A DNA stretch of 64,000 bases from CAVVYW01 sp963752605 (GTDB taxonomy: Bacteria; Actinomycetota; Thermoleophilia; Solirubrobacterales; 70-9): positions 992,001 through 1,056,000 of the forward strand of contig CAVVYW010000006.1 in NCBI GenBank assembly GCA_963752605.1, written 5' to 3'. The stretch's first letter is position 1. Every line of letters starts with the position of its first letter. A program made the translations under genes and the position numbers. The notes under the pieces are model-generated. The model was not told the origin of the DNA. It was given only the letters and a program-made list of their open reading frames with translations, and did not search any database. Positions 29,970 through 40,600 of this stretch are shown here, one piece after another.

Positions 29970-30896
29970 TCAGGCGCGGTCGGCCACGCGCTCGCCGAGC
30001 AGGCCTTGCGGCCGCAAGCGTCAGCACGAGGATCAGCACGATGAACGCGAAGATGTCCTGGTAGTGGCTGCCGAGCACGCCGCCGGTCAGCGCGCCGATG
30101 TAGCCGGCGCCGAGCGACTCGATCAAGCCCGAGCAGCACGCCGCCGACCATCGCGCCGGCGAGGTTGCCGATGCCGCCGAACACCGCGGCGGTGAAGGCC
30201 TTCAGCCCCGGCAGGAAGCCCATCGTGTGCTGCACCGAGCCGTAGTTGGCCGCGTACATCACGCCGGCCAGCGCGGCCAGCGCGGCGCCGATGATGAAGG
30301 TGGCCGAGATCACCATGTCGGGCTTGACGCCCATCAGACGCGGCGACGCGCGGGTTCTCGGCGGTGGCGCGCATCGCGCGGCCGAGCTTGGTGCGGTTGA
30401 CCAGGTACATCAGGCCGATCAGCGTGACCGCGGTGGCCACCAGGATCAGGATCTGCGTCGTGTTGATCACCGCGCCGAAGACGTTGAACGGCTCGCTCGG
30501 CAGCAGGATCGGATAGGGCTTGTAGTTCGGCTTCCAGATGATCATCGCCAGCGTCTGCAGCAGCAGGCTCATGCCCATCGCGGTGATCAGCGGCGCCAGC
30601 CGCGGCGCGTTGCGCAGCGGCCGGTAGGCGACCTTCTCGATCGCGAAGTTGAGCGCCGCGCAGACGACGATCGCGGCGATCAGCGAGATCAGCAGCAGCA
30701 GCCAGCCGGGCAGCCCGAAGTCGGCCAGCGTCACGACCACGGTCCAGCTCGTCAGCGCACCGACCATCAGCACTTCGCCGTGCGCGAAGTTGATCAGGTT
30801 GATGATGCCGTAGACCATCGTGTAGCCGAGCGCCACCAGCGCATACACGCTGCCGAGCACCAGACCGTTGATGATCTGTTGGACGAAGATCTCCAT
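29970..30896 (-). CDS. livH: Branched-chain amino acid ABC transporter permease LivH, frame breaks
   Basis: About 308 residues. The N terminus MEIFVQQIINGLVLGSVYAL and the following ALGYTMVYGIINLINFAHG are diagnostic for LivH. Breaks near 30005, 30130 and 30345 are clean; the end LRPQGLLGERVADRA is restored by removing one base near 30005. It is the first gene of the run. No substrate-binding protein gene (livJ/livK) is found beside it; 200 bases without a gene separate it from rarA. Confidence 0.86.
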
Positions 30897-31099
30897 CTGC
30901 GCGTCTCCTGGTCTTCTCGCAGGGCCCGGTTGGCAAGAAGCGCGCCATCGCAAAAGCGCGCTCGTTCTTCACGCGGCGGTCATGCGCCGGGGCGCATTGT
31001 AGGCGGGGTACCCCCTGTGAAAGATTCGGAGTTACCCGTTTGCGCGCCGAGCAAATGACCAACGGCGCGAGCGTCAGCGCTTCTTCGTCGACGCTTCGT

Positions 31100-32407
31100 T
31101 CAGCCGCGCAACTCTTCGAGTCGCTCGCCGATGCGCAGCTCCAGCCCGCGCGGCACCGGCTCGTAGAAGCGCTGCGCCGGCACGCCTTCGGGCCAGTAGT
31201 TTTCGCCGGCGGCGAAGCCGCCGTCCTCGTCGTGCGCATAGCGATAGCCGCGCCCGTAGTCGAGCGTACTTCATCAGCCGGTCGGCGCATTGCGCAGGTG
31301 CAGCGGCACCGGCCGAGTGCCGTCGGCGCTGACGTATGCGCGCGCAGCGTTGAAGGCGGTGTAGACGGCGTTGGACTTCGGCGCCATCGCCAGGTAGACC
31401 ACCGCCTGCGCCAGCGCGAGCTCGCCTTCGGGGGAGCCGAGCCGCTCGTAGGTCTCGGCCGCGTCGAGCGCGATGCGCAGCGCGCGCGGGTCGGCCAGGC
31501 CGATGTCTTCGCTGGCCATGCGCACCATGCGGCGCGCCGCATAGCGCGGGTCGACGCCGCCGTCGAGCATGCGCACGAACCAGTACAGCGATGCATCGGG
31601 GTCGGAGCCGCGCACCGCCTTGTGCAGCGCCGAGATCGTGTCGTAGAACTGCTCGCCGCCCTTGTCGTAGCGGCGCAGCAGCTCGCCGAGCGCGCGCTCG
31701 AGCGTGCTCTCGTCGATCACCTGTTGGTCGAGCGCAGCGCTGGCGCCCTGGCGTGCGACCATGCCGACCAGGTTCTCGTAGGCATTGAGCAGCCGGCGCG
31801 CGTCGCCGTCGGCATAGCCGATCAAGCGGTCGCGCGCCGCATCGCTGAGCGGCGGCGCGGCCAGCTCGGCACGCGCGCGCTCGATCAGACTCAGGTCGGC
31901 ATCGGCGAGCGGCTTCAGCACGTGCACCGTGGCGCGCGACAGCAAGGCCGAGATTGACCTCGAACGACGGGTTCTCGGTGGTGGCGCCGATGAAGGTGAA
32001 CAGGCCCGACTCGACGTGCGGCAGGAAGGCGTCCTGCTGCGCCTTGTTGAAGCGGTGCACTTCGTCGACGAACACGACCGTCTTGCGGCCCGAGGTCTGC
32101 GCGGCGCGTGCGCGCTCGACCGCTTCGCGGATGTCCTTCACGCCGCCGAGCACCGCCGAGATCGGGATGAACTGCGCGTCGAAGGCTCGGCCATCAGCCG
32201 CGCGAGCGTGGTCTTGCCGACGCCGGGCGGGCCCCACAGGATCATCGAATGCAGTCGGCCCGATTCGAAGGCCACGCGCAACGGCTTGCCGGCGCCGAGC
32301 AGATGGCGCTGGCCGATCACGTCGTCGAGCTTGCGCGGTCGCAGGCGATCGGCAAGCGGTGCCTGCGAGGACGTCGTGTCGTCGTACAGAGGCAGCTGCG
32401 AGGACAT
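31100..32407 (-). CDS. rarA: Replication-associated recombination protein A (RarA/MgsA), frame breaks
   Basis: AAA+ ATPase of about 435 residues that acts at stalled replication forks. Seen are ADRLRPRKLDDVIGQRHLL, Walker A in GPPGVGKTTLARL, the Walker B-like VVFVDEVHRFNKAQQDAF, FIGATTENPSFEVN and the C-terminal YRYAHDEDGG-type ending. Breaks near 31268, 31948 and 32190 are single-base. The stop at 31100 is inferred from the frame giving GLELRIGERLEELRG, the usual C terminus. Order rarA-lolA-ftsK is conserved across betaproteobacteria. Confidence 0.88.
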
Positions 32408-32438
32408 CGGGCGATTGTCGCTCGCAGCGCCGCGCCTG

Positions 32439-33052
32439 CTACTGCTCGATCACCTCGGCGCCCGGGCGGCGCTTTGAAGCGGAAATGGTCGGCCGCCAGC
32501 GGCGGGTTCGCGACGACCTGGCTGAACTGCAGCAACGAGCGTTGGCCGAAGGCGTCGAGGATCTCGATGGCCGCGAGTTGCTTGCCCTTGAAGCCGACGC
32601 GCAGCGACTGCACCGAGCCGTCCTTCGCTTTCGGCTTGGCCTCCGCCCACGCGAGGCCGTTGCCGTCGGGCAGCGCTGCGAGGTCGAAGTCCTTGTCGAG
32701 CGAGCCGCCGGCGAGCACCGCCGCGGGGGTCGCGCCGAGCGCGTGGTCGAACTTGCGCGAGCTCACCTGGTTGAGGTCGGCGTCGTAGATCCACACCTTC
32801 TGGCCGTCGCCGACGATCACCTGCTCGAAAGGCTTGCTTGTACTCGAAGCGAAAACGATTCGGCCGCGAGAACTCGAAGTTGCCGCTCGAGACTTTTTTC
32901 TTCGCGCCGTCGGGCGAGTGCACGGTCTGCGTGAACGCGGCCGAGCCCGTCTTCACGTCGCGCACGAACTCCTTCAACGTGTCGACCGCGTCGGCACGCG
33001 CGCGACTGTCGCAGCGAACAGCACGCTGCAAACATCCAGGACTTCGTTGCAT
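32439..33052 (-). CDS. lolA: Outer membrane lipoprotein chaperone LolA, frame breaks
   Basis: Housekeeping LolA of about 203 residues that carries lipoproteins from LolCDE to LolB through the periplasm. Conserved parts are TLKEFVRDVKTGSAAFTQTV, FEFSRPNRFRFEY, VWIYDADLNQV and the end LQFSQVVANPPL. The signal peptide becomes a normal MQRVLDVCSVLFAATVARA only if two extra bases (near 33010 and 33043) are removed; as written, that segment is hydrophilic. Another break lies near 32830. It sits between ftsK and rarA as in relatives. Confidence 0.85.
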
Positions 33053-33107
33053 CCTAGTTTCGAAGCGGCACTCCGTTTCGCATCGAGCCGCCGCAACCAA
33101 GCAAACA

Positions 33108-33170
33108 CCGCGGATCCGGCTCCGCCGGTCCGCGGGTGTTGCCCCCTTGAGGGGGAGCGCCGAAGGCGCT
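33108..33170. repeat. Three tandem hairpins between ftsK and lolA (intergenic repeat-like element)
   Basis: Three palindromes lie side by side: CCGCGGATCCGGC/GCCGGTCCGCGG with loop TCC (33108-33135), CCCCC/GGGGG with loop TTGA (33142-33155) and AGCGCC/GGCGCT with loop GAA (33156-33170). The chain is followed by CGGGGGTGG. Similar multi-hairpin intergenic units recur in Burkholderiales genomes, so this may be a dispersed repeat as well as a terminator for ftsK. No other copy is in the window. Confidence 0.6.
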
Positions 33171-33181
33171 TCGGGGGTGGT

Positions 33182-35554
33182 TCATCGCTGCGCGAAGGCA
33201 CCAGGAGATCGCGGTTGCCATTGCTCGCCATGCTCGATACGAGCCCGGATTTCTCCATTTGTTCCAGCAATCGCGCGGCGCGGTTGTAGCCGATGCGCAA
33301 GTGACGCTGCACCAGCGAGATCGACGCGCGGCGATGCTGCAGCACGATCGACACCGCCTGGTCGTACATCGGATCGGCCTCGCCGTCGCCGCCGGCTGCG
33401 CCCTCGCCGGCGCTGGCCACGTCGCCATCGAGCACACCGCCTTCGAGGATGCCGTCGATGTAGTTCGGCTCGCCCTGGCTCTTCAGGTATTCGACCACGC
33501 GGTGCACTTCCTCGTCGCTGACGAAGGCGCCGTGCACGCGGATCGGCAGGCCGCCGCCGGGCGGCAGGTACAGCATGTCGCCCTGGCCGAGCAGTGCCTC
33601 GGCGCCCATCTGGTCGAGGATCGTGCGGCTGTCGATCTTGCTCGACGACCTGGAAGCTCAGGCGCACCGGAATGTTGGCCTTGATCAGGCCGGTGATCAC
33701 GTCGACGCTCGGGCGCTGCGTCGCGAGGATCAGGTGGATGCCGGCGGCGCGCGCCTTCTGCGCCAGCCGGGCGATCAGCTCCTCGATCTTCTTGCCGACC
33801 ACCATCATCAGGTCGGCGAGCTCGTCGATCACGACGACGATCGACGGCAGCCGCTCGAGCGGCTCGGGCGCTTCGGGCGTCAGGCTGAACGGATTCGGCA
33901 GAGATCTCGCCGCGCTCGGCGGCATCTGCGATCTTGCGGTTGTAGCCGGCGAGCTGGCGCACGCCGAGCTTGCTGAGCAGCTTGTAGCGCCGCTCCATCT
34001 CGCCGACACACCAGTTGAGCGCGTTGGCCGCCTGCTTCATGTCGGTGACCACGGGGGCCAGCAGGTGCGGGATGCCTTCGTAGACGCTCAGCTCGAGCAT
34101 CTTCGGGTCGATGAAGATCATGCGCACGTCGCGCGCCTCGGCCTTGTACAGCAGGCTCAGGATCATCGCGTTGATGCCGACCGACTTGCCCGAGCCGGTG
34201 GTGCCGGCCACCAGGCAGTGCGGCATCTTCGCCAGATCGGCGACCATCGCCGCGCCGACGATGTCCTTGCCGAGGCCGAGCGTGAGCTGCGACGCGGCGT
34301 CGTTGTAGGTCGGCGAGCCGAGGATCTCGGCCAAGCGAATGACCTGCCGCTTCGCGTTCGGCAACTCGAGCGCCATCGTCGTGCGCCCGGGGATCGTCTC
34401 GACCACGCGGATCGACACCAGGCTGAGCGAGCGCGCGAGGTCCTTCGCCAGGTTGACGATCTGCGCGCCCTTCACGCCGGTCGCGGGCTCGATCTCGTAG
34501 CGCGTGATCACCGGGCCCGGCGACGCGGCGACGACGCGCACGTCGACACCGAAGTCCTTCAGCTTCTTCTCGATCAGGCGCGACGTCATCTCCAGCGACT
34601 CGGTCGTGATCGTCTCGACCTTGGCCGGGCGCCGCATCGAGCAGATCGACCTGCGGCAGCTTGGTGTCGCTGAGCTCGCTGAACAGCAGCTTCTGGCGTT
34701 CCTTGATGACGCGCTTCGATTCCGGGATCTCGCTGATCGTGCGGCTCGATGACGATCGGCGCCTGGTCGATCGCGATCTGGCGCTCGACCTCGAACACAT
34801 GCTCGCGCTCGCGCAGCGCCCGCTCGCCGATGCGGCGGTCTTCGGCGCGCTCGATGCGCTCCTGTCGCAATTCGCGCCAGCCTTCGATCCACGCGCCGAT
34901 GCGCTCTGCGACCGCGAGCCACGAGAACTTCAAGGTCAGCGACAGGCCGACGAGCAGCGCCGCGATCCACAACACGCCCGACCCCGCGAAGCCGAGCGCC
35001 TTCATGCTCAGCGGTGCGATCGAATAGCCGAGCACGCCGCCGGCGTGCAGCCCCGGCAGCCGCGACTCCCAGTGATACAGCCGCGTGTATTCGAGCGAAC
35101 AGCTCGCGGCGAGCAGCAGCACGAGCCCGAGCCAGAACAACCAGCGCGGCCGGTCCGGATCGGCGGGTGCCGCGCCGGCATCGTCGCGCAACAGCCGCGC
35201 CAGCGCCCCCAACCAGGCGCGCGCCGAGACGAACAGGAACCACCACGCCGAGAACCCGAAAGCCCAGAGCAGGAGATCGGAGAAATAAGCGCCGACGGTG
35301 CCGGCCCAGTTGCGCGTGACACCCGGGGTTCCGCTCGTCGACCACGCAGGGTCGGCCGCGTTGTGAGAGGCCATCGCGAGCAGCGCCAGCAACCACAACA
35401 CGCCGCCGAGCGCGATGCCCAGCTGCGTGCGCCAGCGCGCGGGTTGCGGCGCTTGCGCCTTGCGCTTGCGGGGATTGCGGGTGTAGGTGGCGGTGTCGGC
35501 GGAGCCTGAAGACGGGCTCGCCTCGGCTCGCAAGGATCCGAGCGGAAAAGTCAT
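33182..35554 (-). CDS. ftsK: DNA translocase FtsK (4TM type), frame breaks
   Basis: About 790 residues. Four N-terminal membrane helices (ALGGVLWLLALLAMA to AALLVGLSLTL), a linker, then the motor: VAASPGPVITRYEIEP, Walker A GTTGSGKSVGINAM, FIDPKMLELSVYEGIPHLL, Walker B SIVVVIDELADLMM and ILATQRPSVDVITG. The end carries the DNA-reading gamma domain (YDQAVSIVLQHRRASISLVQ then YNRAARLLEQME). FtsK pumps the terminus region into daughter cells at division. Breaks near 33645, 33898, 34635 and 34742. The C-terminal stop is uncertain because the frame remains open; the nearest good stop is at 33182. Confidence 0.88.
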
Positions 35555-35600
35555 GAGCGAGATTGTGCCCGCGTCATGAGCGGGTCAGCGTGACGCGGTG

Positions 35601-36269
35601 TCAATCGGCCGGCAGCCGTTCCTTGATGACGACCGAGCCGTTTTCCTGCGTCTGGATCACGCCGCGCTCTTCGAGGTCCTTCATCACGCGGCTGACCATT
35701 TCGCGCGACGCGCCGACGATCTTCGCCATGTCCTGGCGCGACACCTTGTTGCGAATCAGCAATTGATCGCCGTTCTGCTCGGCCATGTCGAGCAGCGAAC
35801 GCGCGACGCGGCCATAGACATCGAGCAGCGCCAGCGATTCGATCTGCCGGTCGGCGTTGCGCAAGCGCTGCACCAGGCCGCGAAGGATCGCGTACGACAG
35901 GCTGGAGTTTTCCGGCAGGCAGCGCGCGAACTCGGCGCGCCCGAGCACGAGCATGTCGGTCTGCACCTCGGCGCGCACCGTGGCCGAATGCGGCTCGTTG
36001 TCGATCAGGCTCATCTCGCCGACGTAGTCGCCGGGTTGCAGCACCGCGAGGATGACTTCGCGCCCTCGGGAGTCGGAGGTCAGCACACGCGCGCGGCCGG
36101 TCAGCAGGATGAACAGCGCGTTCGATTTTCGACCGTGCTCGACGATGATCTCGCCGCGGCGGTAGCGACGCTTGACCACGCTGTCGGCGATCGACTGCGC
36201 CTGCTCGTTGGTCAGGAGCGAGAACAGCGGCACTCGTCGAATCAGATCGAGATTGGACAGCATGGCCAT
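35601..36269 (-). CDS. Crp/Fnr-family transcriptional regulator
   Basis: An intact 222-residue regulator. The N-terminal cyclic-nucleotide-binding-like domain has YRRGEIIVEHG and LQPGDYVGEMSLIDNEPHSATV. The C-terminal winged helix shows SRQDMAKIVGASREMVSRVMKDLEERG, with the recognition helix RxMVSRV typical of Crp. The Fnr cysteines are absent, so an oxygen-sensing cluster is unlikely. Located between ftsK and trxB; targets cannot be read from the window. Confidence 0.88.
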   Translation of the reverse strand: MAMLSNLDLIRRVPLFSLLTNEQAQSIADSVVKRRYRRGEIIVEHGRKSNALFILLTGRARVLTSDSRGREVILAVLQPGDYVGEMSLIDNEPHSATVRAEVQTDMLVLGRAEFARCLPENSSLSYAILRGLVQRLRNADRQIESLALLDVYGRVARSLLDMAEQNGDQLLIRNKVSRQDMAKIVGASREMVSRVMKDLEERGVIQTQENGSVVIKERLPAD

Positions 36270-36412
36270 CGGGCGGTCTCCTTTTCCCTCTGTTTGCGGC
36301 TGGCGCTGGCTACGCCTTCCTACAATGTGGCTATTGTGCCGATCATGACGATTGATGTCACCGGTATGGCACCCATGTCAGACTCATCGTGACCGCGAAT
36401 CTACTCCAAGCC

Positions 36413-37369
36413 ATGACCCCTGAAGTGCGCCACAGCGAAGTTTTGATCCTCGGCTCCGGCCCCGCGGGCTACACCGCTGCGGTCTATGCGGCGCGCGCCA
36501 ACCTGAAGCCGCGCTCGATCACCGGCCTGGCGCAGGGTGGCCAGCTGATGACGACCACCGACGTCGACAACTGGCCGGCCGACGCGACGGGCGTGCAGGG
36601 GCCGGACCTGATGCAGCGGTTTCTGCAGCACGCCGAGCGCTTCGACACCGATGTCGTGTTCGACCACATCAACGCGGTCGACCTGTCGAAGCGCCCGTTC
36701 ACGCTGAAAGGCGATTCGGGCGAGTACAGCTGCAACGCGCTGATCATCGCGACCGGCGCGAGCGCCAAGTACCTGGGGCTGCCCTCCGAAGAGGCGTTCA
36801 TGGGGCGCGGCGTGAGCGGATGCGCGACCTGCGACGGATTCTTCTACCGCGACCAGGCCGTTTGCGTCGTCGGGGGCGGCAACACCGCGGTCGAAGAAGC
36901 GCTGTACCTGTCGAACATCGCGTCGAAGGTCAGCCTGATCCACCGCCGCGACAAGTTTCGCGCCGAGCCGATCCTCGTCGACAAGCTGATGGACAAAGTG
37001 AAGGCCGGCAAGGTCGAGCTGCACCTGTGGCACACGCTCGACGAGGTGCTCGGCGACGCTTCGGGCGTCACCGGCGTGCGCATCAGGCACACGCAAGACG
37101 CGGGCACGAAGGAGCTTTCGCTCAAGGGCTGCTTCATCGCGATCGGGCACCAGCCGAACACCGAGATCTTCAAGGGCCAGCTCGAAATGAAGGACGGCTA
37201 CATCATCACCAAGGGCGGGCTCAACGGGCTTGCGACGATGACGAGCGTGCCCGGTGTGTTCGCCTCGGGCGACGTGCAGGATCACGTCTACCGCCAGGCG
37301 ATCACCAGCGCCGGCACGGGCTGCATGGCCGCGCTCGACGCGCAGCGCTACCTGGAGCAGGCCGCCTGA
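36413..37369 (+). CDS. trxB: Thioredoxin-disulfide reductase TrxB
   Basis: A 318-residue flavoprotein that reduces thioredoxin with NADPH. FAD binding LILGSGPAGYTAAVYAARA (about 11-29), redox-active GCATCDGFF (Cys137 and Cys140), NADPH loop VCVVGGGNTAVEEALYLS and C-terminal GVFASGDVQDHVYRQAITSAG. Intact frame. I use the ATG at 36413; a GTG eight codons upstream is also possible. Divergent from the Crp/Fnr gene. Confidence 0.95.
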   Translation: MTPEVRHSEVLILGSGPAGYTAAVYAARANLKPRSITGLAQGGQLMTTTDVDNWPADATGVQGPDLMQRFLQHAERFDTDVVFDHINAVDLSKRPFTLKGDSGEYSCNALIIATGASAKYLGLPSEEAFMGRGVSGCATCDGFFYRDQAVCVVGGGNTAVEEALYLSNIASKVSLIHRRDKFRAEPILVDKLMDKVKAGKVELHLWHTLDEVLGDASGVTGVRIRHTQDAGTKELSLKGCFIAIGHQPNTEIFKGQLEMKDGYIITKGGLNGLATMTSVPGVFASGDVQDHVYRQAITSAGTGCMAALDAQRYLEQAA

Positions 37370-37415
37370 GCGACACGTCCGGTGTACGCTGCCCGGTCCA
37401 CGCACACAGTCTGGC

Positions 37416-37421
37416 TATAAT
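37416..37421 (+). promoter_or_regulatory. Probable sigma-70 -10 box (TATAAT) upstream of rpmB
   Basis: A perfect TATAAT lies 36 bases ahead of the rpmB ATG in the short gap after trxB. No good -35 hexamer is seen 16-18 bases upstream. A perfect -10 box is rare in such GC-rich DNA and suits a strongly expressed ribosomal operon. Confidence 0.5.
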
Positions 37422-37456
37422 CGCCGTCTTTGCCGATTGCATGTGGGAGAGCGTCG

Positions 37457-37690
37457 ATGGCACGCGTCTGTCAAGTCACGGGCAAGCGCCCGATGGTGGG
37501 AAACAACGTCTCCCACGCCAACAACAGGACCAAGCGCCGGTTCCTGCCGAACCTGCAGTACCGCCGGTTCTGGCTCGAAACCGAAAACCGCTGGGTGCGG
37601 CTGCGCGTGACGAACGCTGCACTGCGCCTGATCGACAAGGTGGGCATCGAAAAGGTCGTCGCCGACCTGCGTGCCAAGGGTGAACTCTGA
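37457..37690 (+). CDS. rpmB: 50S ribosomal protein L28
   Basis: A 77-residue basic protein beginning MARVCQVTGKRPMVGNNVSH and containing NRTKRRFLPNLQ, the typical bacterial L28 sequence. It sits 14 bases upstream of rpmG, the usual pair order in proteobacteria. Confidence 0.97.
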   Translation: MARVCQVTGKRPMVGNNVSHANNRTKRRFLPNLQYRRFWLETENRWVRLRVTNAALRLIDKVGIEKVVADLRAKGEL

Positions 37691-37704
37691 ACGAGGAGCG
37701 GGCC

Positions 37705-37872
37705 ATGGCCAAAGGTGCACGCGAAAAGATCAAGCTGGAGTCCTCAGCCGGGACCGGCCATTTCTACACGACGAACAAGAACAAGAAGACCACGCCCGAG
37801 AAGCTCGAATTCATGAAGTTCGATCCGAAGGCGCGCAAGCACGTGCTGTACAAGGAAACGAAGCTGAAGTAG
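37705..37872 (+). CDS. rpmG: 50S ribosomal protein L33
   Basis: A 55-residue protein starting MAKGAREKIKLESSAGTGHF and containing FYTTNKNKKTTPEKLEF, the L33 signature. The zinc cysteines found in some L33 forms are absent, so this is the zinc-independent type. It follows rpmB and ends just before an intrinsic terminator. Confidence 0.96.
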   Translation: MAKGAREKIKLESSAGTGHFYTTNKNKKTTPEKLEFMKFDPKARKHVLYKETKLK

Positions 37873-37890
37873 ATGACGATGACGAAGAGC

Positions 37891-37917
37891 GGGGTCGCGT
37901 TGCGACCCCTTCTTTTT
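37891..37917 (+). terminator. Intrinsic terminator of rpmB-rpmG
   Basis: GGGGTCGC and GCGACCCC form an 8-bp stem with a 3-base loop, followed directly by TTCTTTTT. This is a textbook rho-independent terminator 18 bases after the rpmG stop. Confidence 0.88.
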
Positions 37918-37927
37918 GTGCAGCAGA

Positions 37928-37957
37928 AACGGCCCGCGTTGCGGGCCGTTCTTGTTT
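37928..37957 (+). terminator. Second hairpin terminator between rpmG and the desaturase gene
   Basis: AACGGCCCGC and GCGGGCCGTT form a perfect 10-bp stem with loop GTT, followed by CTTGTTTT. It lies 10 bases after the first terminator. The run of A upstream (CAGCAGAAA) is weak, so it works best as a backup for plus-strand transcripts, though the hairpin may also stop the converging desaturase transcript. Confidence 0.65.
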
Positions 37958-37975
37958 TGGGCTGGCGCGCGCGCG

Positions 37976-39203
37976 TCAGGCGTGCGCGGCTCGCAACTTG
38001 CAGCGAGAACTCGGCGAGCACGGCGATGCCGCTTTCCTCGGCCTTCTTGCACCAGGCCTGCAGGTCGCTGACGAGTTGCTCGGCCGACACGTTGGTGCGC
38101 GTCCACAGCTGGCGCAGTTCCTCGCGCATCGCCACGAGCTTCGTCAAGCCGGGGCTCGCTTCGCAGGCACGCGCGACCTGCGCCTTGATGCCGTGCGGGA
38201 TCTTGTCGTCGTCGCGGTGCAGCCAGCGACGCGCCAGATGCATCTCGGCCCACTTCGCGGTGTTCTGGGCACCCTCGGCCTTCAGGCGCTGCAACTCGGC
38301 CGCACAGGCGCGACGCATCTCGCGCGCGTATTTCGCCATCACTTCATAGCGGTTCGCGATGATCGCTTCGAGCGTCTGCGAGTCGGCCACCGGCTTGATG
38401 GTGCCAAGCTTGAGCATCGGCGGGGTCTTGCGCGAGCGTCGCGAGGCCGAGCATCTCGAGCCCGCGGATGTAGCATCCAGCCGATGTCGAACTCGTAGCT
38501 CTTCACCGACAACTTGGCCGATGTCGGATACGTGTGGTGGTTGTTGTGCAGTTCCTCGCCGCCGATGATGATGCCCCACGGCGAAACGTTCGTCGACGCA
38601 TCGGGCGCCTCGAAGTTGCGGTAGCCCCACCAGTGGCCGATGCCGTTGATGATGCCGGCCGCGGTGACGGGGATCCACAGCATCTGCACCGCCCACACGG
38701 TCAGGCCGATCGCGCCGAACAGCAACAGGTCGATGATCAGCATCAAGCCGACGCCCTGCCAGTTGAAGCGGCTGTACAGATTGCGCTCGAGCCAGTCGTT
38801 CGGCGTGTTGTGGCCGAACTTCTGCAGCGTCTCGGCGACCTTCGCTTCGGCGCGATAGAGCTCGCCGCCTTGCAGCAGCACCGTGCGGATGCCACGCGTC
38901 TGCGGGCTGTGCGGGTCGTCTTCGGTTTCGCACTTCGCGTGGTGCTTGCGGTGGATCGCGACCCACTCCTTGGTCACCATGCCGGTGGTCAGCCACAGCC
39001 ACGCGCGGAAAAAATGCGAGGCGATCGGATGCAGGTCGAGCGCGCGGTGCGCCTGCGCGCGGTGCAGGAAGATCGTGACTGACGCGATCGTGATGTGCGT
39101 CAAGCCGAGCGTGACAAGGATCACCTGCCACCACGATGCGCTCGACCAGACCCTCGCTCAACCAGCTCAGCAAAGCGTCGCGCACCATCAGAAACTCATT
39201 CAT
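37976..39203 (-). CDS. Membrane acyl-CoA/acyl-lipid delta-9 fatty acid desaturase, frame breaks
   Basis: About 400 residues. The three histidine boxes of the di-iron membrane desaturases are present: HRAQAHR, HRKHHAK and HNNHHTY, with membrane helices before and between (ILVTLGLTHITIASVTIF, GLMLIIDLLLFGAIGL). It introduces a double bond into membrane fatty acids. Breaks near 37985, 38430, 38475 and 39125. The stop at 37976 is the one giving a normal short C terminus (RAAHA). Without a break the frame would run past it for 70 codons through the terminators. Start at ATG 39203. Confidence 0.85.
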
Positions 39204-39332
39204 TGTTTGCCTTGGGCCCGTTGTCGAAATGCGGGCCAGTGATTGTATGCGAGCCCCGCTGCAAGCGGATGAATCGCAATCGGTCAAGTGGGGCCGCTTT
39301 CGCTGCTTTCCAGCGGCGGTAACGCATGGAAT

Positions 39333-40591
39333 TCATCGACGTTCCCAGGTTGCCGCGAAGAAGCCGTCCGTTGCGTGGCGATGCGGCCACAAACGCAGTT
39401 GATCGGCGTGCACGAGCTCGTCGATCGAGCCGACACGCGCGCGTGCCAGCGCTTGCGACGCCGGCAGTACGTCGAATTCACGATGCGTTTCGCTGAACTG
39501 TTGCGCGATCGCCTCGTTTTCCGATGTCAGCAGGCTGCATGTTGCGTAAACCAGCCGACCTCCGGGCTTCAGCAGCCGTGCTGCGCTCGCCAGGATCGCC
39601 GCCTGCTTGACGCGCAACTCCTCGATCGCCTTGCGGCGACTGCCTCCACTTCAAGTCCGGATTGCGCCGCAGCGTACCGAGCCCCGAGCACGGCGCGTCG
39701 ACGAGCACGCGGTCGATCTTTCCGGCCAGCCGCTTGATGCGATCGTCACGCTCGTGCGCGATCTGCGCCGGGTACACGTTCGACAGTCCACTGCGCGCGA
39801 GCCGCGGCTTCAGCGCATCGAGCCGATGGCCCGAGGTGTCGAATGCGTACAGGCGCCCGGTGTTGCGCATCGCAGCACCGAGCGCCAGCGTCTTGCCGCC
39901 GGCGCCGGCGCAGAAATCGACGACCATCTCGCCGCGCTTCGCGTCGGTGAGCAGCACCAGCAGCTGGCTGCCCTCGTCCTGCACCTCGACGTCGCCGCGC
40001 TTGAACACGTCGAGCCTGTGGACGGCCGGCTTGCCTTGCACGCGCAGCGCCCACGGCGAATAGCGCGTCGGATGAGCGTCGATGTCGGCCGATGCGAGCG
40101 CGGCTTGCACTTCCTCGCGCTTGGCCTTCAGCACGTTCACGCGCAGGTCCAGCGGTGCGGGCTCGTTCAGGCTGGCGGCCAGCGCCCAGAACTCGTCGCC
40201 GAGTTGTGCCTGCAACGGCTGCGCGATCCAGTCGGGCAGGTTGTGGCGCAGCTTCGGCGCGAGCGACGGCGCGGTCGATCGAGCTGACGTGGTCGAGCCA
40301 CTCGATTTCCTGCGGCCCGAGCGCGCCGCGCAGAAAAGCCGGGTTGCCCTGCCAGCCGAGAATCGCCAGGCGCCGCTCCATCGCGCCGTGCCCCGACTGC
40401 GCGAAGTGCTGCCACAACAGACGCCGCCGCAGCACCGTGTACGTCGTCTCCGCCAGCGTGTGGCGCTCGCGCGGACCCAACGCACGATGGCGTCGAAAGA
40501 AGTCGGAGACCACGCCATCGGCCGGCGCGTCGAACTTCAGCACTCCACGCAACAACTCGGTGGCGAGATCCAGCAGTGCACCCGGATGCAT
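39333..40591 (-). CDS. rsmB: 16S rRNA (cytosine-5) methyltransferase RsmB
   Basis: About 418 residues that methylate 16S rRNA C967. An N-terminal NusB-like domain (LRGVLKFDAPADGVV, LAETTYTVLRRRLL) is followed by the catalytic domain: VVDFCAGAGGKTLALGA, AFDTSGHRLDAL, VLVDAPCSGLGTLRRNPD and the catalytic-cysteine motif YATCSLLTSEN. Breaks near 39645 and 40275 are single-base. It lies 9 bases after purN on the same strand. Confidence 0.88.
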
Positions 40592-40600
40592 CGGCTCGCG

